A DNA stretch of 64,000 nucleotides. Source: Pseudoalteromonas fuliginea. Its GTDB lineage: Bacteria; Pseudomonadota; Gammaproteobacteria; Enterobacterales; Alteromonadaceae. How positions within the stretch are numbered: position 1 is the stretch's first letter; each line of letters starts with the position of its first letter. A program made the position numbers and the translations under genes. Location: positions 1-64,000 of the forward strand of contig NZ_JJNZ01000053.1 of the NCBI RefSeq assembly GCF_000690055.1, read 5' to 3'. Under the pieces are notes generated by a model. It was given only the letters and a program-made list of their open reading frames with translations. It made no database searches and was not told where the DNA came from. Shown here in pieces: positions 9,733 to 19,863 of the stretch.

Positions 9733-12183
9733 ATGTTTAAGCGAATTGGTTTAATTGTTGGAGCTGTATTACTAAGTACCTTGCTGCTTGGTTATGTATT
9801 TCGTTTACCTTTATTACAGTGGGTTATAGCGCCAGAGCTCGAAAAAGCGGGTGTAACATTAAACTGCCTTGATTTTTCAATCACGTCTAGCTTAAATATT
9901 CATGCTGATAGAGTGTGTTTAAATTATCAAAATCAACAATTACAACTTACTGGTATTACTGCAAATACAAAGCGTGTAGATATTGAAAATGCAGTGCTAA
10001 CAGTTAATCCACTCCCTGAAAGTGATAATGCTAATCAGCTTGCTAAAAATCTCGATTTAGCACTTCCCTTAAATCGCCCATTAATCAATATTAAACAGCT
10101 TGTAGTAAAAAGTGATGAGCTCAATAAGCCACTTAAAATAAGCATATTAGAACCCGAACTAAATAAATTTAATGTCTCAGGTGATATAAACGCGAGTGCA
10201 ATTTTGACTGCTAATAAAGTAAGTGGTCAGTTTGAAATTAATGACACTTTTTTAAAGCAAGTTATAAACACTAAAAATACATTAATAGCAGATTTTAACT
10301 TTAATACTCAGCAAGCATTTAGCTTTGATGGTATAGAACTTGAGTTAAATGGCGATATTAGATCCCAGTTTGCTCACACGTATGAGCAGTGCAAAGTTAA
10401 CGTATTAACCACTGGTAAATTGGCGACGCGTTTTAATTTAAATAGCCAAGCGTTAATATTTAATACCGATTTGCTTAATAACAAAATTAATTTAACACCA
10501 AGCTGTACTGAGTTAATTCCACCAAGTGAATATGCAGGCTTTATTAGCAAACAAGTGCCTTTAAATTGGCAACTAAAACTCCCTCAATCAATTAGCTTAG
10601 AGGCTAGTGAGTTGAGTGTACCTGTAATTAATTTGGTAAGCGTGGGCGATAAGCAATTTGATATTTTAATAACAGATACAACACTAAATATTAAATCTCC
10701 ACTTGAGTACCTACATACAACTTTATCAGCTCAAATAAATACACCCAATATAAATAATATTAGCGTTAATGCTCAGTTAGCTGGCACTGCAATTAAAGGC
10801 GATTACGTCGTTATGCTTGAAAGCTTGCCTGAGTTTGCACCTGCAACAGCGAATGGGCTTAGCCTTAGTGGTCACTTTAATATAAGTGAGTTTATAGACT
10901 CAAAACCAATTGGGCTTATAAACGCTAAATTAACGCTTAATAATGTAGATGCGTTTGATATAAGTGCAGTGCAATATCAAGGTGATTTAACAGCAAAAAT
11001 GGATAAACAGTTAAACGCAGAGGTAGCGTTAACGCAGCAATTAAAAAGCGCAGAATATAAAGAATTTAAAGCAACGGATATAAGTAACACATTAACAGCA
11101 AATGCTAATTTAGGCGTAGGTGAGTTATTTGCTGATCTAACAGCAAAAACCAATATAAAGGCTGTTAATAGCCCTGACATAAAACTTAATAATATAAAAG
11201 TAGAGTCTACGGGCTTGCAAAGTCGTGCACTAAAAGCCACGCATCACGCGTTTATAAACGATGTTGAGTTAGTTATAAATCATCATATGTCGTCGCAAGC
11301 TCATCCGTTTGAAGTCATTATTCCTGAACAAAGTACGCTGCCGTTAAATGCATTTATTAGGCAATTTGAGCCACTTGCACAGCTAACTAAGGGCGAATTT
11401 AATGGCTATATTAGTGGCGATGTAAACTTACAAAGTGCATCGTTCAATATGGGGATTAGTCATGCAAGTGCACTGTATAACGATTACCTTGCGAGTGATT
11501 TAAACAGTGTATTTAGCGGGGAGTATAATTCAGGTGAGCTTAATGTAAAACCAACTACCTTTAATTTAAATGAATTTAGAGCAGGTGCTGTAGTTAAAGC
11601 GATTGAAGGTCAATGGCAAGTTAATAACAATACCGCGCTTATAAATGATGTAAAAGGAAGTGTGTTTGGTGGCGAGTTTTCATTAGATAGCTACACAGTA
11701 GGGAAGCCAAACCAAGTTGCTAATGTTAAGTTTGAAAATATTGATGCAAGCAAACTTGTTACACTCGACGATAAGTCGGGCATTGTATTAACGGGACGCT
11801 TGGCGGGGTCTTTACCTGTTCACTTTGATAGTGGAAAAATTGAAATTATTGACGGTAGCTTATTTAGCCAAGGAACAGGTAATTTAAAAATTACCAATAA
11901 TGCCGCGTTTGATTCAGTAATGCAGCAACAGCAAGAGTTACAACCTGTGTTAGGGCTATTAACTAATTTAGATATTCAAAAACTTAATAGCAGTGTGGCA
12001 CTAAAAAATGATGGTTGGTTAAAACTAGGGGTTAATTTGCAAGGCTATAATAAAGCAGAGCAGCAGCAGGTTAACTTTAATTATAACCACGAAGAAAACG
12101 TATTTACACTTTTACGCGCACTACGTTTAAGTGACGAAATTACACAAAAAGTTGAGCAACAATACTCACAAAAAGGAAACTAA
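9733..12183 (+). CDS. ydbH: YdbH-family intermembrane (AsmA-like) protein
   Basis: Members of this family span from inner to outer membrane and are implicated, with TamB and YhdP, in carrying phospholipids to the outer membrane. The 816-residue protein has an N-terminal transmembrane anchor (about residues 5-25) and then a long stretch of beta-rich periplasmic sequence full of alternating hydrophobic residues. The C-terminal region with SGIVLTGRLAGSLPV and DGSLFSQGTGNLKI is the conserved family end. The next gene starts three bases after the stop and encodes a YnbE-like lipoprotein, which supports the assignment over a generic AsmA-like call. Confidence 0.85.
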   Translation: MFKRIGLIVGAVLLSTLLLGYVFRLPLLQWVIAPELEKAGVTLNCLDFSITSSLNIHADRVCLNYQNQQLQLTGITANTKRVDIENAVLTVNPLPESDNANQLAKNLDLALPLNRPLINIKQLVVKSDELNKPLKISILEPELNKFNVSGDINASAILTANKVSGQFEINDTFLKQVINTKNTLIADFNFNTQQAFSFDGIELELNGDIRSQFAHTYEQCKVNVLTTGKLATRFNLNSQALIFNTDLLNNKINLTPSCTELIPPSEYAGFISKQVPLNWQLKLPQSISLEASELSVPVINLVSVGDKQFDILITDTTLNIKSPLEYLHTTLSAQINTPNINNISVNAQLAGTAIKGDYVVMLESLPEFAPATANGLSLSGHFNISEFIDSKPIGLINAKLTLNNVDAFDISAVQYQGDLTAKMDKQLNAEVALTQQLKSAEYKEFKATDISNTLTANANLGVGELFADLTAKTNIKAVNSPDIKLNNIKVESTGLQSRALKATHHAFINDVELVINHHMSSQAHPFEVIIPEQSTLPLNAFIRQFEPLAQLTKGEFNGYISGDVNLQSASFNMGISHASALYNDYLASDLNSVFSGEYNSGELNVKPTTFNLNEFRAGAVVKAIEGQWQVNNNTALINDVKGSVFGGEFSLDSYTVGKPNQVANVKFENIDASKLVTLDDKSGIVLTGRLAGSLPVHFDSGKIEIIDGSLFSQGTGNLKITNNAAFDSVMQQQQELQPVLGLLTNLDIQKLNSSVALKNDGWLKLGVNLQGYNKAEQQQVNFNYNHEENVFTLLRALRLSDEITQKVEQQYSQKGN

Positions 12184-12185
12184 TA

Positions 12186-12383
12186 ATGAGACAGTCGTTA
12201 TTGATAAAAGTACTGCTCGCACTGAGTGCTATTAGTGCACTAAGTGCTTGCACGCATCGTGTTGAGGTGTCTGCTAAAGAGCCCATTACTATTAATTTAA
12301 ATGTGAAGGTCGATCACGAAATTCGCGTAAAAGTAGATAAAGAACTCGACAATTTATTTAGTGACGACAGTGAGTTATTTTAA
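12186..12383 (+). CDS. ynbE: YnbE-like lipoprotein
   Basis: A 65-residue outer-membrane lipoprotein. The lipobox is LSAC with Cys22 lipidated and Thr next, which suits outer-membrane sorting. The mature part, with the alternating pattern EPITINLNVKVDHEIRVKVD, matches the YnbE family, whose strands are proposed to extend the YdbH beta-groove to the outer membrane. It begins three bases after ydbH and precedes the YdbL homologue, so the three genes form one operon. Confidence 0.85.
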   Translation: MRQSLLIKVLLALSAISALSACTHRVEVSAKEPITINLNVKVDHEIRVKVDKELDNLFSDDSELF

Positions 12384-12394
12384 GGAGCTAGAAC

Positions 12395-12724
12395 ATGAAT
12401 ACGAAGAAAAAATTAAACATTATTACGTTAGTTAGTGCAGTATGTATGTCGTTCTCTGCGTGGGCTATTAGCCTTGATGACGCTAAAAACCAAGGTTTAG
12501 TAGGTGAAGATAGCTCTGGTTATTTAGGGCTTGTTGTACAAAACGCAGAAGCAAAAGCCGTTGTTGATGATATAAATGCAAAGCGTAAAGCGCAGTACTT
12601 AAAGTTGGCTAAAAAGAATAACTTGTCACTTTCACAAGTAGAAGCGCTTGCTGCTGCTAAAACAATTGAAAAAACCCAAAGTGGTCATTACGTTGAAGTA
12701 AATGGTAACTGGGTTAAAAAATAA
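12395..12724 (+). CDS. ydbL: YdbL-like periplasmic protein (DUF1318)
   Basis: A 109-residue protein with a cleavable signal peptide (about residues 1-24, ending in SAWA) and the DUF1318 core: LDDAKNQGLVGE, the long helix with AKAVVDDINAKRK, and the C-terminal GHYVEVNGNWVKK. In E. coli YdbL modulates the YdbH-YnbE complex. GGAGC lies upstream of the ATG. It is the last gene of the operon; a terminator follows within 40 bases. Confidence 0.87.
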   Translation: MNTKKKLNIITLVSAVCMSFSAWAISLDDAKNQGLVGEDSSGYLGLVVQNAEAKAVVDDINAKRKAQYLKLAKKNNLSLSQVEALAAAKTIEKTQSGHYVEVNGNWVKK

Positions 12725-12760
12725 GCGTTTGTTATTGTCTTGTTTTGCACAAACCAAAAT

Positions 12761-12790
12761 AAAACCGAGCATTTAAGCGCTCGGTTTTTT
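12761..12790. terminator. bidirectional terminator of ydbHL operon and the DUF1415 gene
   Basis: AAAACCGAGC and GCTCGGTTTT form a 10-bp stem with T runs on both strands. The hairpin overlaps the last codons of the minus-strand gene. Confidence 0.8.
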
Positions 12791-13321
12791 ACAGCCTTCA
12801 AGTAACTGCTGCCAAAAATCAATCCCCTTACGCCTTGCTAGATTTATATTATGCTCAGGAATAGATTCAGGCTCGTTATAACTATCAAGTGCTTCGCTCA
12901 TACTTGCTTCGCGGATTAAGTGCAATGTAGGAAAGGGCGCTCTATTTGTGTAGTTTGCGGCATCGGTTTCATCGCTGTCGGCAAATACATAATCAGGATG
13001 AAAGTTAGCAATTTGATACTTCCCTTCAAAGCCTTGCGCGACTAAAAGTGCATTAGCTAAATCGACCAAGTCTAAAAAGTCTTCAAAGTCACTAAAGCCA
13101 TTGTCAAACATGATAAGGGTTGTTTCGCGCTCTGGTTCACGGTCAAGCTCAACACATTGCTCAAGCATATCCATTACAGCATCATCCATACTCGTTGCTG
13201 AGCTTACTATGTAATGAATACAGTTATTTTCTACTTCTTTTCGAGCAAACGGGCAAAAGTTATATTTAACAATAACAGATGACACCCATTCACGGGTTTG
13301 GCTTATAGCTATGTTGGTCAC
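12773..13321 (-). CDS. DUF1415 family protein
   Basis: A 182-residue cytoplasmic protein of the uncharacterised DUF1415 family. The family signature near the N-terminus is visible: VKYNFCPFARKE, followed later by YQIANFHPDYVFAD and NRAPFPTLHLIREA. No enzymatic role is established. Its start overlaps the stop of waaA by four bases (ATGA), indicating translational coupling. Its last codons lie inside the shared terminator hairpin. Confidence 0.85.
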   Translation of the reverse strand: MTNIAISQTREWVSSVIVKYNFCPFARKEVENNCIHYIVSSATSMDDAVMDMLEQCVELDREPERETTLIMFDNGFSDFEDFLDLVDLANALLVAQGFEGKYQIANFHPDYVFADSDETDAANYTNRAPFPTLHLIREASMSEALDSYNEPESIPEHNINLARRKGIDFWQQLLEGCKKPSA

Positions 13322-14601
13322 GGTTTTGGCTCTAAATATTGATTAATAATGTTAAGTGTTTTTTGTATAGCACCTTGGTTTTTAGTTACGCATTGCGCAG
13401 CTTTAATACCTAAGGTTTGGCACGCTTTTGTGTTTTGGCTAAACGTTATAAGCTGCTTTGCGAGTTCGTCGTTACTATCAACCACTACAGCACCTTTGAG
13501 CTTTATTAGCTCGGGATAAACATGGTCAAAATTGTATGTGTGTGGACCTGTTATTACACCTACCGAAAACGCTGCTGATTCCAGTGGGTTATGCCCACCT
13601 CTGCGAATTAAGCTGCCACCAATAAAGCTCACATTTGCAGCGCCATATAAATACTGTAATTCACCAAGCGTATCAGCAAGAAGTACTTGCTCATTATTAT
13701 AGTTATTTTGGCTACGACGGCTAAAGCTAAGTGGGCTTTGCGTTAAAAGCTCTGCCACTTTGTCAAATTGCTCTGGATGGCGCGGGGCAATTATAAGTAA
13801 TGCGTTCGGTTGTTTTTTTAGTAACTCTTGATGGGCTGAAAGTACCAGCTCATGCTCAACAGGATGTGTTGAGCCTGCCACCCACGCAAAGCGTTCATTA
13901 TTACTATAAAGCTGTTTAAGGTTGAGTACTTTAGCTAGTTGCTCTTCACTTGGTGTTATATCAAATTTTATTGAGCCTGTTACATGGCTTTTTGAAGTCT
14001 CAAGACCAAGCTCTATAAAACGTTTAGCATCTGTTTTATTGTGACTCGCAAGTACCGTAATTGAGCGCATAATAATATGCGTTAATTTAGCGACCTTTTG
14101 ATAGCCCTGCTGCGACTTTTCAGAGAGTCTTGCATTGATGACAAGTACTGGTATGTTTTTTTTGTGGCTTATCGCCATTAAATTTGGCCATAGCTCGGTT
14201 TCTAAGATACATAATGCTTGTGGCTTTATACGCTTTAAAAATCGAGCCGTCGCAAACGGAAAATCGATTGGTAAATAGCTACACGCTACAGTATTTTTAA
14301 ACTGGCTAAGTATTTGCTCTCTGCCTGTTGGAGTATTACAGGTTATAAGTATATTTAAGTTTGGATGCGCTTTTTGCAAAGCTTTAATAAGTGGCGTTGC
14401 GGCAAGTACCTCACCAACAGAAGCACAATGAAAAACTAAAGGTTTAGTTTTAACCGTAAATAAAGACTTACTGACAAACCCAAAGCGCTCTTTAAAGTGT
14501 GCACGATAGCCTTGGTTTTTTTTACCTCGTAAAATATAGAGATAAAATACAATCAGTGGGCTAATAATAATTAATGCGAATGAGTAAAAAATGCGTGCCA
14601 T
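13318..14601 (-). CDS. waaA: 3-deoxy-D-manno-octulosonic acid (Kdo) transferase
   Basis: Transfers Kdo from CMP-Kdo to lipid IVA at the inner-membrane inner face. The 427-residue protein has the N-terminal membrane anchor (residues about 4-24), the GT30 acceptor-domain motif HCASVGEVLAATPLI with the catalytic Glu, the ETELWPN motif, and the donor-domain block FIGGSLIRRGGHNPLES. Divergent from gmhA. A Kdo-kinase-like gene in the window at 20965 suggests a single phosphorylated Kdo in the core, as in Haemophilus or Vibrio; this is inference. Confidence 0.93.
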   Translation of the reverse strand: MARIFYSFALIIISPLIVFYLYILRGKKNQGYRAHFKERFGFVSKSLFTVKTKPLVFHCASVGEVLAATPLIKALQKAHPNLNILITCNTPTGREQILSQFKNTVACSYLPIDFPFATARFLKRIKPQALCILETELWPNLMAISHKKNIPVLVINARLSEKSQQGYQKVAKLTHIIMRSITVLASHNKTDAKRFIELGLETSKSHVTGSIKFDITPSEEQLAKVLNLKQLYSNNERFAWVAGSTHPVEHELVLSAHQELLKKQPNALLIIAPRHPEQFDKVAELLTQSPLSFSRRSQNNYNNEQVLLADTLGELQYLYGAANVSFIGGSLIRRGGHNPLESAAFSVGVITGPHTYNFDHVYPELIKLKGAVVVDSNDELAKQLITFSQNTKACQTLGIKAAQCVTKNQGAIQKTLNIINQYLEPKP

Positions 14602-14782
14602 ACTGATCTTTCTTAAAGGGAAGTGGCGTTAGTTTACCGTGAAATAGCCGTTTTCTAAACAGACTCGTTATAAAATATGGTCTGGGTTCAGTTATAACCC
14701 GATAAAATACACACAATTAAATAAAATTATGGAATAATGAATTTAATTTTTCCTGCCATTTCAGTTCCAAGAGGAATTTTTC

Positions 14783-15373
14783 ATGTCAATTATCGATTCA
14801 GTGGCAACTAGCTACGTTGAAACATTAAACCGTCATCAGGCATTATTTGAAACGATGGAGGCTTATCATCAAGAATCTATGCAATTGTTAGAAGCATGCC
14901 ATAGTGCATTACAAGCTGGTGGCAAGATTGTTTGGTTTGGTAACGGTGGTAGTGCAGCAGATGCACAGCATTTAGCAGCAGAATTTGTAGTGCGTTATAA
15001 ATTAGAACGTGGTCCGCTTGCTTCAATGGCATTGACTACCGACACCTCTATTTTAACAGCGCACAGCAACGATTATCACTTTGATACGGTGTTTGAACGC
15101 CAAGTTCAAGCGTTATGTAAGCCAGAAGATTTAGTTATTGGTTTAACTACATCAGGTACTAGTAACAATATTAATTTAGCATTAGAGGCTGCAAATAAAC
15201 TAGGCGCTTTTACAGTGGCATTAACTGGGCGTGATGGCGGTAAAGTAAAAGATATTGCTAAGTTACCTATTATTATAAAAAATGACGAAACAGCACGTAT
15301 TCAAGAAGCTCACATGTTTATAGGTCACTGGTTATGTGAAGCCATGGATATGGTTGTTGCGGAGCAGCAGTAA
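14783..15373 (+). CDS. gmhA: sedoheptulose-7-phosphate isomerase
   Basis: First step of ADP-heptose synthesis: sedoheptulose 7-phosphate to D-glycero-D-manno-heptose 7-phosphate. The 196-residue SIS-domain protein keeps the zinc and catalytic residues His63, Glu67, Gln174 and His182 (E. coli His61, Glu65, Gln172, His180) and the phosphate loop [16 protein letters not shown] precedes the ATG. The stop overlaps the hldE start by one base, so the two are co-translated. Confidence 0.95.
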   Translation: MSIIDSVATSYVETLNRHQALFETMEAYHQESMQLLEACHSALQAGGKIVWFGNGGSAADAQHLAAEFVVRYKLERGPLASMALTTDTSILTAHSNDYHFDTVFERQVQALCKPEDLVIGLTTSGTSNNINLALEAANKLGAFTVALTGRDGGKVKDIAKLPIIIKNDETARIQEAHMFIGHWLCEAMDMVVAEQQ

Positions 15374-16812
15374 TGGATTTATCGTTATTAAAAAACTTAT
15401 CAGCGGCACGAATATTAGTTGTTGGCGATGTAATGCTAGACCGCTATTGGTATGGTGATACAGGTCGCATTTCGCCAGAAGCACCAGTACCGGTTGTTAA
15501 AGTAAGTAAATTTGAAGACAAAGCCGGTGGCGCAGCTAACGTTGCAAAAAATATAGCGCGGTTAGATGCAAAAGTTGGCTTATTGGGTTTAATTGGTGAA
15601 GATGAAAGCGGGCAGATTTTAGAGACCATCCTAAAAGGTGAAAAAATAAGCTCACAATTAGTGAGTGTATGTGATTTACCGACTATTTCAAAAATGCGTG
15701 TTATTAGCCGCCATCAACAACTGGTTCGTCTTGATTTAGAAGAAATGTTTACTGAGCAACACAGCCAGCTTTTATTAAACCGCTTAGAGCTTGTACTTGA
15801 TGAATACGACTTTATTGTGTTTTCTGATTACAGCAAAGGATCTTTGAGTTTAATTAAAGAAATGGTAAGCCTTGCTAAGGGCGCCGGAAAAACGGTTTTA
15901 ATCGACCCTAAATCGCCAGATTTACATTTATATGAAGGTGCTGATTACATTACACCTAATTTACATGAGTTTAAGTTAGCGGGTGGTCAAACCGATTCAG
16001 AAGAGGCTTTAGCAGCAAGTGCGCGTGATTTAATAAGCAAAAATGGCATTAAAGCTATGTTACTTACGCGTTCTGAGCAAGGTATGTCGCTTATTAGTGC
16101 AGATGAAAAATTTGATTTTGCAGCGCAAGAGCTTGAAGTAAGCGATGTAACCGGGGCCGGTGATACGGTTATAGCTACACTCGCTGTTATGCTTGGCGCG
16201 GGCATGGAACCTAAAGATGCTGTCGAAATTGCTAATTTAGCCGCAGGCATCGTTGTGAGTAAGTTTGGGGCTGCAACTGTCTCGCCAGAAGAGCTAAGCC
16301 GCAAGCTTGGTCAGTATTTACATACTACGGGTGAGCATTACCAAACACCATTTGATGATGTACTTCAGCATATTGAATTTGCAAAACAAAACGGCGAAAC
16401 CATTGTATTCACTAATGGCTGTTTTGATATTTTACATGCTGGGCATGTACGTTATTTAGCGCAAGCTAAAGCACGAGGCGATAGACTCGTTGTTGGATTA
16501 AATAATGATGAATCAATTACGCGTTTAAAAGGGGCAGAACGCCCTATTAACCCGCTAGATGAGCGTGCAATGGTACTTAGTGCACTTTCATCAGTTGATT
16601 GGGTTATTCCGTTTGGTAGCTTAGATGAAAACGATACTCCCGCTAAATTAATTGAGCAGATAAGCCCGGATATTTTAGTTAAAGGTGGAGATTACACTGT
16701 AGATCAAATAGCGGGTGCTGAGCATGTACTTCGCCATGGCGGAAAAGTTGAAGTGCTTGAATTTTTAGATGGGTGCTCAACATCAAAAGTAATTAGTAAA
16801 ATTAAACAGTAA
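15373..16812 (+). CDS. hldE: bifunctional heptose-7-P kinase / heptose-1-P adenylyltransferase
   Basis: Performs two steps of ADP-heptose synthesis. Residues about 1-320 are a PfkB-type kinase with catalytic Asp264 in DVTGAGDT; about 340-479 are a cytidylyltransferase-fold adenylyltransferase with [12 protein letters not shown] (His355) and the C-terminal STSKVI. The 479 residues match the fused E. coli enzyme. It is coupled to gmhA; the missing phosphatase gmhB lies 6 kb downstream, so the route is complete in this window. Confidence 0.95.
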   Translation: MDLSLLKNLSAARILVVGDVMLDRYWYGDTGRISPEAPVPVVKVSKFEDKAGGAANVAKNIARLDAKVGLLGLIGEDESGQILETILKGEKISSQLVSVCDLPTISKMRVISRHQQLVRLDLEEMFTEQHSQLLLNRLELVLDEYDFIVFSDYSKGSLSLIKEMVSLAKGAGKTVLIDPKSPDLHLYEGADYITPNLHEFKLAGGQTDSEEALAASARDLISKNGIKAMLLTRSEQGMSLISADEKFDFAAQELEVSDVTGAGDTVIATLAVMLGAGMEPKDAVEIANLAAGIVVSKFGAATVSPEELSRKLGQYLHTTGEHYQTPFDDVLQHIEFAKQNGETIVFTNGCFDILHAGHVRYLAQAKARGDRLVVGLNNDESITRLKGAERPINPLDERAMVLSALSSVDWVIPFGSLDENDTPAKLIEQISPDILVKGGDYTVDQIAGAEHVLRHGGKVEVLEFLDGCSTSKVISKIKQ

Positions 16813-16973
16813 TACCAATTTTATTAAAAACATGAGCATTCTAGCGTATTAAATAACTCACTAACTACGTTAAAAATTATTTATATAGAACAACTATGTA
16901 TCATAATTTTAGCCTTGTTATTGAGCTATTTTCTTATCGCTATAATAGAACAATAATTTAATGCAATTGGTAT
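16812..16973. repeat. dispersed palindromic repeat, family 2
   Basis: About 160 bp with perfect inverted ends ATACCAATT/AATTGGTAT and a long imperfect internal palindrome (TAGCGTATTAA against TTATCGCTA-type arms). Its right end (ATTTAATGCAATTGGTAT) recurs at 49506-49523. The end motif resembles family 1 but the interior differs. Confidence 0.7.
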
Positions 16974-17005
16974 AATCACTGATTTAAGTTTACTTAACAA
17001 ATACA

Positions 17006-17040
17006 AAAAAGGGATGAAAACACTGTTTTCATCCCTTTTT
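17006..17040. terminator. terminator of the wzi-like gene
   Basis: A perfect 15-bp stem, AAAAAGGGATGAAAA/TTTTCATCCCTTTTT with a 5-base loop, with A and T tracts on both sides, so it can act in either direction. Confidence 0.85.
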
Positions 17041-17075
17041 TACATTTAATACGTTACTTTATTAATAGTAACGTA

Positions 17076-18623
17076 TTAAAAGTTATATTCGTACTTGGCA
17101 AATGCTGATGTATCGTTTTCAGCACCGTCGTTGTTAGATGCAAAAGCACCTAAAGTGACGCGGCCGCCCATAGAAAGCATTCTGTAACGCATTTCTAGCT
17201 GCTTAGAGTTAAACCCTATTTTAGTAATGGTGTTACCTAAGTCAGGATTATTTGGGTAACTATCTCGGTTATCGCTATTGTAATCAACACTGCGCAATTT
17301 TACCTGCCAATCGTCTCCATTAGATAACTGACCTAATAGGGTTAAAACAACTGACTGTGCATCGTTATCATAAGTAGAGCCAATAGTGCGACCGTGGTAA
17401 CGGTAACCCGATTTATAATCTGAATGCTCATAGTAGCAATTTTCAACTATTGATTCAGCTGAACATGAAACACCTGTATCTATGTACTCTACATTTATTA
17501 ATAAGTTTTGATCGTATATTCGTTGTGTTGTTTGTACACCAAATAAGTAGGCTCTATCGGCTGGCTTAAACTGTGAACTGGCATCTTCTCCAATCGTACT
17601 GGCATATACAGCATAAGGTTGGTTGAAAAGTGTATCTGACCAGCGAATATCTATGCCAGCTAATTGATTACCTATTTTTGACTCTAATTGGCTATCGCAA
17701 CTAACATTGCCATCAATACATGCTGTTTGCCCAGTTATGACATCAATAAAATCACCCGCAGAGCCCGGTTGTCCGTCACCTGCCCATTGCGCAGACCAGC
17801 TAACAGCAATTTCTAATTGTTGTATTGGGCGTATATTTAATCTACTGCTCCAAAGTAAAGCATCAGGAATTACACGTGTAGACTCAAGTTTAGCCATTTG
17901 TGCGGTAAAGCCCCATTGACCAATCCAGCTTAACCATGGTGTTTCAAAAGCAGTACTTTTTTCTCTGGTTACACTTAGTGCAGGTAAAGGTTTCGCATTA
18001 CCAGACATAATTAAGCTGTTATCAACACCAGGTCCCCAAAATTGCTCAACAGCACCGGCTCTAAAAATCCAGTTACCCAAACGGTAAGCTAAGTAACTAT
18101 CGTCAAGTGAGGTATCGTTACAATCGGTTAAAGCTTGCTCATCGGTAACTATATCGTCAGTCGTTTTTCCATCAACTAAACATTTTTTACCGTCTTTTCT
18201 GTAATTTATAGCTACTTTAGCTGCAAAGTTATCGCCTAAATAAGCGTAAGCTGCTGAAAGCTCTGTTTCTTGTGTATTTGTTGCACCAAAGCTTGTTGCT
18301 ATGATCGGATCTGTGGCTGCAAAAGCTGATAATTGAAGACTATGCGAGCTGCTATTTTCTGATTTATATCGATGCTTAACGCGAAGTAAAGCATCTTGCA
18401 AGCTTGGAGATAATTGCTCAAGCGGCATGCTTTGCACATCACTTATAAAACTTTTCCACATAAGCGGATAGGTAGTTACAGGAGCTAAAATAACACCGGC
18501 ATCAGCTAATTGTTGAATATCAGCTCTAAGACCGTAATCATCGGGTTTTACCCATGGCTCAGCATTAACTGACGCGCTCATAGCGCAAAAAAGAGTAGAA
18601 AGGAGAAAAATTCTGTTTCGCAA
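17076..18623 (-). CDS. capsule assembly Wzi family outer-membrane protein
   Basis: A 515-residue beta-barrel protein with a signal peptide (about residues 1-21, ending in VNA) and a C-terminal aromatic residue (EYNF) typical of Bam substrates. The order helical N-terminus (LRADIQQLADAGV), GAVEQFWGPG, then many short amphipathic strands, fits the Wzi family, which retains capsular polysaccharide at the surface in E. coli. No capsule export genes are next to it, so the ligand is unknown; in Alteromonadales such proteins often sit beside LPS or exopolysaccharide genes, as here. Confidence 0.8.
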   Translation of the reverse strand: MRNRIFLLSTLFCAMSASVNAEPWVKPDDYGLRADIQQLADAGVILAPVTTYPLMWKSFISDVQSMPLEQLSPSLQDALLRVKHRYKSENSSSHSLQLSAFAATDPIIATSFGATNTQETELSAAYAYLGDNFAAKVAINYRKDGKKCLVDGKTTDDIVTDEQALTDCNDTSLDDSYLAYRLGNWIFRAGAVEQFWGPGVDNSLIMSGNAKPLPALSVTREKSTAFETPWLSWIGQWGFTAQMAKLESTRVIPDALLWSSRLNIRPIQQLEIAVSWSAQWAGDGQPGSAGDFIDVITGQTACIDGNVSCDSQLESKIGNQLAGIDIRWSDTLFNQPYAVYASTIGEDASSQFKPADRAYLFGVQTTQRIYDQNLLINVEYIDTGVSCSAESIVENCYYEHSDYKSGYRYHGRTIGSTYDNDAQSVVLTLLGQLSNGDDWQVKLRSVDYNSDNRDSYPNNPDLGNTITKIGFNSKQLEMRYRMLSMGGRVTLGAFASNNDGAENDTSAFAKYEYNF

Positions 18624-18792
18624 AGTTCAGATCCTTGTGATTTAGATTGCGGCTAAGTTTATCAACCTAAGCTTGTTATTGCAGTAAATAATCAAATTTA
18701 TAGGGCTAATTTAATATATAAAAATGTAACCTAGCTATCGTAATAAGTATCTGATTGGTATACTGGAGTTCAAATAGGAAATTGAGAATGTA

Positions 18793-19863
18793 ATGAGCAA
18801 CAAACGACTTTTATTTATTCCCGTATCATCACCAGAAGGCATTGGTGAATATATGCGCTCGTTGTTGTTGGCTCAAAGTTTAAAGGCAGAACTTACTGAT
18901 TCTCTCGATATTCACTTCATACTAAACAAGCATACAAGCTACGCAAAAAAGTGTCCTTTTGAAGCCACATTGCTTGAACACTCAGCGACTAAAGAGCTTG
19001 ATTCTGTTTGCGACTTTATAGAGCAATTTAAACCTGACGTCGTTGTTTTTGATTGTGCAGGACGTGCAGGGCATATGAAAGCGGCTAAAAAAGTAGGCGC
19101 TAAAGTTGTATTTATTTCTCAGCATGCAAAAAAACGCGCTAAGGGATTGAAGCTAAACAGGATTAATTTAATTGATACACATTGGGTTGTACAGCCTGAT
19201 TATTGTATTGAGCCACTTACGTGGGCTGAAAGTGCGAAGTTAGACATGTTTCCCTTGGCACACCCTCGTAATGTAGGCCCTTTTGTTCCATTTGCTTCTT
19301 GTGAGCAAAAACGTGATGTTTTAAATCGCTATAACTTAGTATCGGAAGGCTATTTTATTGTAAATGCTGGCTCAGGCGGACATGTATTAAATAACCTTAA
19401 TTGCGCTGATGTTTACTTTAAAGCCGCGCTTAAAATTACTAAGCACACTGGTTTAAAAGCAGTTGTTGTGTTTGGTCCCAATTATAAGAAAGCCATTCCT
19501 GAAAGTGATGAGGTTACTTGTTTAGCAAGTTTGCAGAGTACTGATTTTTTGGCATTAATGAGCCAAGCTAAAATCGCATTACTTAGCGGTGGAGATACTT
19601 TACTGCAAGCAATTGCAGTTCAAACCCCTGTTGTGGCATGTGCTATCTCAAAAGATCAAAATACACGTTTGGATCATTGTGTTAATGCAGGTGTTGTCAT
19701 AAAAGCAAATCTTGATATTGATGAAATCACTACGAAAATAGCTCAGGTTATTAGCGAGCCTTTCTATAATGAATTCGTTGCTAAATATAGCCAACTTGAT
19801 AATACACATAGCTTCGATGTGATCACTAATGGCATAAAAAATATGCTTATAGGGGATCGCTAA
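18793..19863 (+). CDS. putative GT-B glycosyltransferase (MurG/PseG-like)
   Basis: A 356-residue soluble protein of GT-B shape. The N-terminal half has the Rossmann-like opening LLFIPVSSPEGIGEYMRSL and FKPDVVVFD; the C-terminal half has NAGSGGH and SGGDTLLQAIAVQTPVVA, resembling the nucleotide-sugar site of MurG/GT28 enzymes. Donor and acceptor cannot be told from sequence. Its stop overlaps by one base the start of a GT4 gene, so the two probably act on the same glycan, most likely the LPS core given the neighbours. Confidence is high for a real gene and moderate for the fold. Confidence 0.7.
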   Translation: MSNKRLLFIPVSSPEGIGEYMRSLLLAQSLKAELTDSLDIHFILNKHTSYAKKCPFEATLLEHSATKELDSVCDFIEQFKPDVVVFDCAGRAGHMKAAKKVGAKVVFISQHAKKRAKGLKLNRINLIDTHWVVQPDYCIEPLTWAESAKLDMFPLAHPRNVGPFVPFASCEQKRDVLNRYNLVSEGYFIVNAGSGGHVLNNLNCADVYFKAALKITKHTGLKAVVVFGPNYKKAIPESDEVTCLASLQSTDFLALMSQAKIALLSGGDTLLQAIAVQTPVVACAISKDQNTRLDHCVNAGVVIKANLDIDEITTKIAQVISEPFYNEFVAKYSQLDNTHSFDVITNGIKNMLIGDR

